A DNA stretch of 64,000 nucleotides from Hydrocarboniclastica marina (GTDB lineage: Bacteria; Pseudomonadota; Gammaproteobacteria; Pseudomonadales; Oleiphilaceae). The position numbers and the translations under genes were made by a program. The notes under the pieces are model-generated. The model had not been told where the DNA came from, did not search any database, and saw nothing but the letters and a program-made list of their open reading frames with translations. The stretch lies in NCBI RefSeq assembly GCF_004851605.1, contig NZ_CP031093.1:620001-684000 (forward strand), written 5' to 3'. Below, piece after piece: positions 60,003-64,000 of the stretch (positions within the stretch are counted from its first letter, which is position 1; the number at the start of each line of letters is the position of its first letter).

Positions 60003-61333
60003 TGGCGTCGAGTTCAGGAACGCCTGTCGGCGGGTGGGGCGCCATGCTTTACTGGCGCTTTCGTCGGCGTGCCCTGCAAAGCAGAGACAGGCGGATAGGC
60101 GTCCTGGAGAAATCCTTGCAGCATGCTTTCGCTGCTTCGCGAACAGCAAATGGAGCCAGCCCGCTGAATGGGATCGAGCGGGCGCTAGGTAAGACCGGTA
60201 ACGGCAGCTTGGTCTCTGTGGGCCGTGACTGGTGGAGCAGTTATGTGGACGCCGTGGTCGCACCGGCCCATGTCTTCGAAGAGCGCGAGAAGATTCTGCT
60301 CGCGGTCACAGCCGAGCTCAGAGCCTCAGTTCTTTCAGCTGAAGAGTGGCGTGAGCTATACCGACTGTGCCTCGTTTCAGGACTTTACGTGGTTGGGATG
60401 CTGTTGCGCGAGAAAGCCGTCAGCCAGGCGCGACGGTCTGCTGACGCCAATAGCGCCGATATCGATGCGCTGCGCCTGGGGTTCGCTGCGGTGCTCGAAA
60501 GCGGAACCGCGACCGAAGCAAAATCGCTACTCAGGAGGCTGGAAACAAGCGGTGAAGACCCTGCCAGGTGCAAGCACGGTCTCTGGCTTACCGAGGTCCT
60601 GCTTGAAGGTTCGCGCGAGCTTTTTCCTGACGCTGCGGGCCCGGTAGGGAAGACGACGCTCGATGCGATCAGAGGACGGCGGATTGCTCTGGTGGGGCCC
60701 GTCCCGGTCCAGCAGGAGAACGGCCCCGAGATCGATTCTTTCGACCTGGTAGCCAAGTTTAACTACAGAGGCGGGCCGTCGGGTTGTGATCCCGCTACCC
60801 AGGGCCGCCGCGTCGATCTTTCGTATTACAATATTCAGCAGGCCAAGTATATTGCCCGCAAGATGGCCCCGGGCTTTCTTTCGGCGGTTCCCTTTCCCAT
60901 TTTTATCAAGGAGAAAGGGCAGCGTCTGTTGCGCAGTGCAACAGACGCCGGGCGCGTACTCATCAACCTGCAGTGGCTGTTGATGGACAGTGAATTCAAT
61001 GCAGGTCCGAACGCCGTGTTTGATCTGCTTCGGTTCGGTCCGGCGCAGATCAAGGTATTCAATCTCGACCTGATGCTGACAGCGGGCCGCTTCGAAGGAT
61101 ACGCTCGACCTGGCGATGCCGAGGTCAACTACTCGCTGTCCTTTGCAAAAACCCACGATCCTGTGATGCAGTTTCAGTTCCTGCAGAAACTCCGCTGCCA
61201 GGGGCTGATTGAGGGGGATGAGCGATTCGAGCAGGTCTTATCGCTTTCAGTCGATGAGTATGTTCGTCAGTTGCAGGCAGGCCATGGTGAAATTGCGCGC
61301 GAAGCACTGCGTGGCACCGGTATCCCAAGCTGA
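59999..61333 (+). CDS. GT29 (sialyltransferase-like) glycosyltransferase candidate
   Basis: A 444-residue protein with no signal peptide. The first about 210 residues are helical and unrecognised. Residues of about 226-285 (RRIALVGPVPVQQENGPEID, then FDLVAKFNYRGG) resemble the large sialyl motif of GT29 enzymes (VGNS..ID..D.V.R.N). Residues of about 350-400 recall the small and very small motifs (VFNLDLMLTAG, H386 in KTHDPVMQFQF). This suggests a CMP-sugar transferase, supported by the two cytidylyltransferase genes after it. The assignment is by pattern only. Confidence 0.5.
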   Translation: MMASSSGTPVGGWGAMLYWRFRRRALQSRDRRIGVLEKSLQHAFAASRTANGASPLNGIERALGKTGNGSLVSVGRDWWSSYVDAVVAPAHVFEEREKILLAVTAELRASVLSAEEWRELYRLCLVSGLYVVGMLLREKAVSQARRSADANSADIDALRLGFAAVLESGTATEAKSLLRRLETSGEDPARCKHGLWLTEVLLEGSRELFPDAAGPVGKTTLDAIRGRRIALVGPVPVQQENGPEIDSFDLVAKFNYRGGPSGCDPATQGRRVDLSYYNIQQAKYIARKMAPGFLSAVPFPIFIKEKGQRLLRSATDAGRVLINLQWLLMDSEFNAGPNAVFDLLRFGPAQIKVFNLDLMLTAGRFEGYARPGDAEVNYSLSFAKTHDPVMQFQFLQKLRCQGLIEGDERFEQVLSLSVDEYVRQLQAGHGEIAREALRGTGIPS

Positions 61334-61407
61334 TATTCTGGCTAGAATCATTTTAAGGCGCTGGCTTGGGTGAAATTCATAGGCGTCTCCGACACCGGGG
61401 TGATCGC

Positions 61408-62094
61408 GTGAAAGTAACGTGTTTTCTGCCTTGCAGAAGAGGAAGTGAGCGGGTTCCGCGTAAAAACATCCGTCCACTGGCGGGACGTGCTTTTGGGCTG
61501 TTGGAAGTGAAACTCGAGCAGCTCCTCTCAAGCGAAGCAATCGATCAGGTTATCCTGTCCACCAACGACGAAGAAATTGTCAGTTATGCCGAGGGTCTCA
61601 ACGAGGCTGCCCTGAAGGTTCACCGTCGCGAGGACCGTCTTGCCTCGAGCGAAACGAGCACCGACAGCCTGGTGAGCCATGCTGCTTCACTTGTCCCGGA
61701 CGGACACATCCTCTGGACTCATGTGACCTCGCCGTTCGTAACCGCGCGAGACTATGATGCGATTCTTCAAAAGTACGAAGCCGCATTGCAAGAAGGGTTT
61801 GACTCGCTGATGAGTGTGACTGCCCTGCATGGCTTTCTCTGGGATGAGCAGGGGCCAATAAACTATGACAGGCATTGCGAGAAATGGCCCAGGACGCAGA
61901 CACTCAAGCCGGTCTACGAAGTCAACAGCGCCGCTTTTGTTGCATCGTCTGAGGTCTACCGAAGCCGCCAGGATCGTATCGGCGAAAATCCGTTCAAATA
62001 TGTGCTTGAACGCATCCAGGGGTTCGACATTGATTGGCAAGACGATTTCCGGATCGCCGAGGCTCTTCTTCAGGCCGGTGTAGTAAAAATCTGA
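61408..62094 (+). CDS. NeuA-like CMP-sugar cytidylyltransferase
   Basis: A 228-residue protein of the acylneuraminate cytidylyltransferase family. The CTP-binding motif LPCRRGSERVPRKNIRPL is at residues 6-23, followed by IDQVILSTNDEEIVSYAE and LWTHVTSPFVTARDYDAIL. It should attach CMP to a nonulosonic or ulosonic acid; the exact sugar is not readable from sequence. The GTG at 61408 was chosen over an upstream TTG (61366). It is 74 bp after the GT29-like gene and 41 bp before the aldolase. Confidence 0.8.
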   Translation: MKVTCFLPCRRGSERVPRKNIRPLAGRAFGLLEVKLEQLLSSEAIDQVILSTNDEEIVSYAEGLNEAALKVHRREDRLASSETSTDSLVSHAASLVPDGHILWTHVTSPFVTARDYDAILQKYEAALQEGFDSLMSVTALHGFLWDEQGPINYDRHCEKWPRTQTLKPVYEVNSAAFVASSEVYRSRQDRIGENPFKYVLERIQGFDIDWQDDFRIAEALLQAGVVKI

Positions 62095-62135
62095 GGCACG
62101 TCCTTGGAACCATAGAAAGGATCAGCGCTAGCCCT

Positions 62136-63740
62136 ATGTTTATCGATTGCACGTTGCGTGATGGTGGTTATTACAATGCCTGGGACTTCAGGCCGGAGCT
62201 CATCCGGCGCTACCTGGAGTCGATGCTGGCCGCTGGGGTTGATGCGGTCGAAATGGGGCTGCGTTCGCTGGACTCGACCGGTTTCAAGGGGGCTTGCGCC
62301 TATAGCACAGATCATTTCCTGTCTAGTCTTCAGATTCCGCAAGGGCTGATGGTGGGCGTCATGGTCAATGCTTCGGAATTGGCTGGTGACGCCCCCCTTG
62401 AAAAAAGTCTGCAGCGCTTGTTCCCACGCCCGGCTGAGGCGTCCCCCGTTAGCCTGGTCAGAATCGCCTGCCACGTGCACGAATTTGAGAAAGTACTGCC
62501 AGCTTCGAGTTGGTTGAAAGCGCAGGGCTACCGGGTCGGATTCAACCTCATGCAAGTGGCCGATCGGGCGCAACCTGAAGTGGAAGAGCTTGCCGCCCTG
62601 GCAGAAGATTACCCATTGGATGCACTCTACTTCGCCGATAGCATGGGGAGCATGAACCCGGCGAGAACGGTGCAGATTATCCAATGGATGCGTAAGGGGT
62701 GGAGCGGCGCTTTGGGCATACACACCCATGACAATCTCGGCATGGCTTTGCAGAATACGCTCGCCGCCATGGATGAGGGCGTAACCTGGGTCGACTCAAC
62801 GGTAACTGGCATGGGCAGAGGTCCAGGCAACGCCCGCACAGAAGAGCTGGCAATAGAGATTGCGGAGCGGCGGCAGAAAAGGGTCGACCTCGTGCCCCTC
62901 CTGAGCCTCATTCGTAAAGACTTCCGTCCCATGCAGGAGCGCTTCGGCTGGGGTACCAATCCCTACTATTACCTCGCTGGCAAGTACGGGATTCACCCGA
63001 CCTATGTCCAGGAGATGCTGACGGACTCACGGTATGATGAAGAGGATATCCTGGCGGTAATAGAGCATCTCCGGCTCGAAGGTGGGAAGAAGTTCAGCGC
63101 GCATACCCTCGCGGCTGCCCGTCACTTTTTCAAGGACAGCCCGATCGGCAGCTGGTGTCCCGCAGACATGATGGAAGGGAGGGAAGTGCTGCTGCTGGGC
63201 ACGGGCCCCGGGGTTGAAGCTCATAAATGGGCTCTGGAGGACTATATCCGCCGTCGGCAGCCGCTGGTCATGGCGTTGAATACTCAGTCTGCCGTGAGTG
63301 CTGACCTGATTGACGTGCGGGCTGCATGTCATCCCGTCAGGCTGCTCGCTGACTGCCATACGCACACGTTATTGCCGCAGCCCCTCATCACCCCTGAGTC
63401 CATGCTTCCCGACGATGTGCGTTCTGCTCTGGAGGGAAAGAAAATGCTCGATTTCGGGTTGAACATCCAGCCTGAAGGTTTTGTCTTTTCCGACACGAGC
63501 TGTTCTTCGCCCTCTTCTCTGGTTGTTGCGTATGCGCTTGCGGTACTCGCGAGCGGTAAAGCCAGTCGCGTACTGATGGCCGGTTTTGACGGTTACGGCG
63601 CGGATGACCCGCGAAGTCGCGAGATGCAGGCACTGCTCGAAGCCTACCAGGGGACCGAAGGCGCAAGGACGCTGATCGCTATAACGCCGACGCGATACAA
63701 CTTGACCACACAATCAGTTTACGGGATGGCAGAACAATGA
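62136..63740 (+). CDS. Two-domain DRE-TIM aldolase protein of an ulosonic-sugar cluster
   Basis: A 534-residue protein. The N-terminal TIM barrel (about 1-300) has the DRE-TIM metallolyase set: DCTLRDGG at residue 4, the metal histidines HTHDN at 196-198 and GMGRGPGNARTEE. This places it near 4-hydroxy-2-oxovalerate aldolases, which join pyruvate to aldehydes. Residues of about 350-534 form a separate domain with a Rossmann-like start (EVLLLGTGPGVEAHKWALED) and LMAGFDGYGADDPRSREMQA, recalling DUF115/sialyltransferase-like folds. The start ATG 62136 lacks a strong ribosome binding site. It overlaps the next gene by 4 bp. Confidence 0.7.
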   Translation: MFIDCTLRDGGYYNAWDFRPELIRRYLESMLAAGVDAVEMGLRSLDSTGFKGACAYSTDHFLSSLQIPQGLMVGVMVNASELAGDAPLEKSLQRLFPRPAEASPVSLVRIACHVHEFEKVLPASSWLKAQGYRVGFNLMQVADRAQPEVEELAALAEDYPLDALYFADSMGSMNPARTVQIIQWMRKGWSGALGIHTHDNLGMALQNTLAAMDEGVTWVDSTVTGMGRGPGNARTEELAIEIAERRQKRVDLVPLLSLIRKDFRPMQERFGWGTNPYYYLAGKYGIHPTYVQEMLTDSRYDEEDILAVIEHLRLEGGKKFSAHTLAAARHFFKDSPIGSWCPADMMEGREVLLLGTGPGVEAHKWALEDYIRRRQPLVMALNTQSAVSADLIDVRAACHPVRLLADCHTHTLLPQPLITPESMLPDDVRSALEGKKMLDFGLNIQPEGFVFSDTSCSSPSSLVVAYALAVLASGKASRVLMAGFDGYGADDPRSREMQALLEAYQGTEGARTLIAITPTRYNLTTQSVYGMAEQ

Positions 63741-64000
63741 TGAGATCGGTGGCAGTGATTCCTGCCCGGTACCAGTCGTCCAGGTATCCCGGCAAGCCCC
63801 TTGTCAAGTTGTTGGGTAAACCCATGTTGCTCTGGGTGGCGGAGCTCTCGGCCAAGGCCCTGGGTCAGGAAAATGTCTACGTCGCGACCGACGACCACCG
63901 GATCGCAGAAGTCGCCCAGCATGCCGGATTCAAGGCGGTGCTCACCAGTTCCGGTGCCCTGACGGGGACAGATCGACTGGCCGAGGCCGCTGAGTCTATC
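63737..64000 (+). CDS. KdsB-like CMP-Kdo synthetase, 5' part only
   Basis: The first 88 codons of a KdsB-family cytidylyltransferase, cut by the window end. The motif VAVIPARYQSSRYPGKPLVK, the CTP-binding loop of CMP-Kdo synthetases, and ENVYVATDDHRIAEVAQHAG are visible, ending GTDRLAEAAE. It may be the cell's housekeeping KdsB or a paralogue for another ulosonic acid. The ATG overlaps the aldolase stop; a second ATG one codon on is also possible. Confidence 0.82.
   Translation, partial: MMRSVAVIPARYQSSRYPGKPLVKLLGKPMLLWVAELSAKALGQENVYVATDDHRIAEVAQHAGFKAVLTSSGALTGTDRLAEAAESI

Overview
The window comes from a gammaproteobacterium, most likely a marine Marinobacter-like member of the Alteromonadales/Pseudomonadales. 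This rests on recognisable protein families and gene order: the spc and alpha ribosomal operons, uvrA / YajR-type MFS / ssb, a complete MSHA pilus locus, ntrBC-glnA-typA, glnE-ilvE and an LPS-core locus. DNA is moderately GC-rich and densely coding, with many 4-bp ATGA overlaps. No tRNA, rRNA, CRISPR array, insertion sequence or prophage was seen.

Layout. (1) 1-9.8 kb, + strand: end of the S10 operon (rpsC tail, rplP, rpmC, rpsQ), spc operon (rplN to rpmJ, with secY), then the alpha operon (rpsM, rpsK, rpsD, rpoA, rplQ) behind its own sigma-70 promoter and closed by a strong terminator. (2) 9.8-14.9 kb: uvrA (-), divergent yajR-type transporter and ssb. (3) 15.1-20.8 kb: an ECF sigma factor / membrane anti-sigma pair (-) diverging from a TPR protein, a HupE/UreJ-like membrane protein, a DUF4331 protein and a small lipoprotein (+). 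Two + strand transcription units in this block carry the same 12-bp box at the same distance from a CGT(A/T) element, which looks like the promoter recognised by this sigma factor. (4) 20.9-22.5 kb: sco and ctaG, copper delivery for cytochrome oxidase (-). (5) 22.8-38.0 kb: MSHA type IV pilus operon (mshI, PilN-like, J, K, L, M, N, E, G, A, C, D, O, P, Q), with a c-di-GMP-binding MshE and a glycine-rich MshQ. (6) 38.1-43.2 kb: nitrogen control, ntrC, ntrB, a DUF4124 protein and glnA (-), with an NtrC-type box upstream of ntrB and a sigma-54 promoter plus NtrC-type boxes upstream of glnA. (7) 43.7-49.8 kb: typA, proline iminopeptidase, dtd, a trimeric-type porin and a CYTH triphosphatase. (8) 50.0-55.4 kb: a K+ channel-like protein (-), glnE, ilvE. 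(9) 55.5 kb to the end: LPS-core locus with DUF6165, a GT9 heptosyltransferase-like gene (-), kdkA, a second LPS-kinase-like gene, an O-antigen ligase, a GT29 (sialyltransferase-like) protein, a NeuA-like cytidylyltransferase, a two-domain DRE-TIM aldolase and a KdsB-like cytidylyltransferase cut by the window end.

Most interesting candidates: the ECF sigma / DUF4331 / HupE block with its matched promoters, and the terminal GT29 / NeuA-like / aldolase / KdsB-like operon, which reads like a pathway that makes, CMP-activates and transfers an ulosonic-acid-type sugar by a pyruvate-aldolase route. Both functions are inferences from sequence pattern only.
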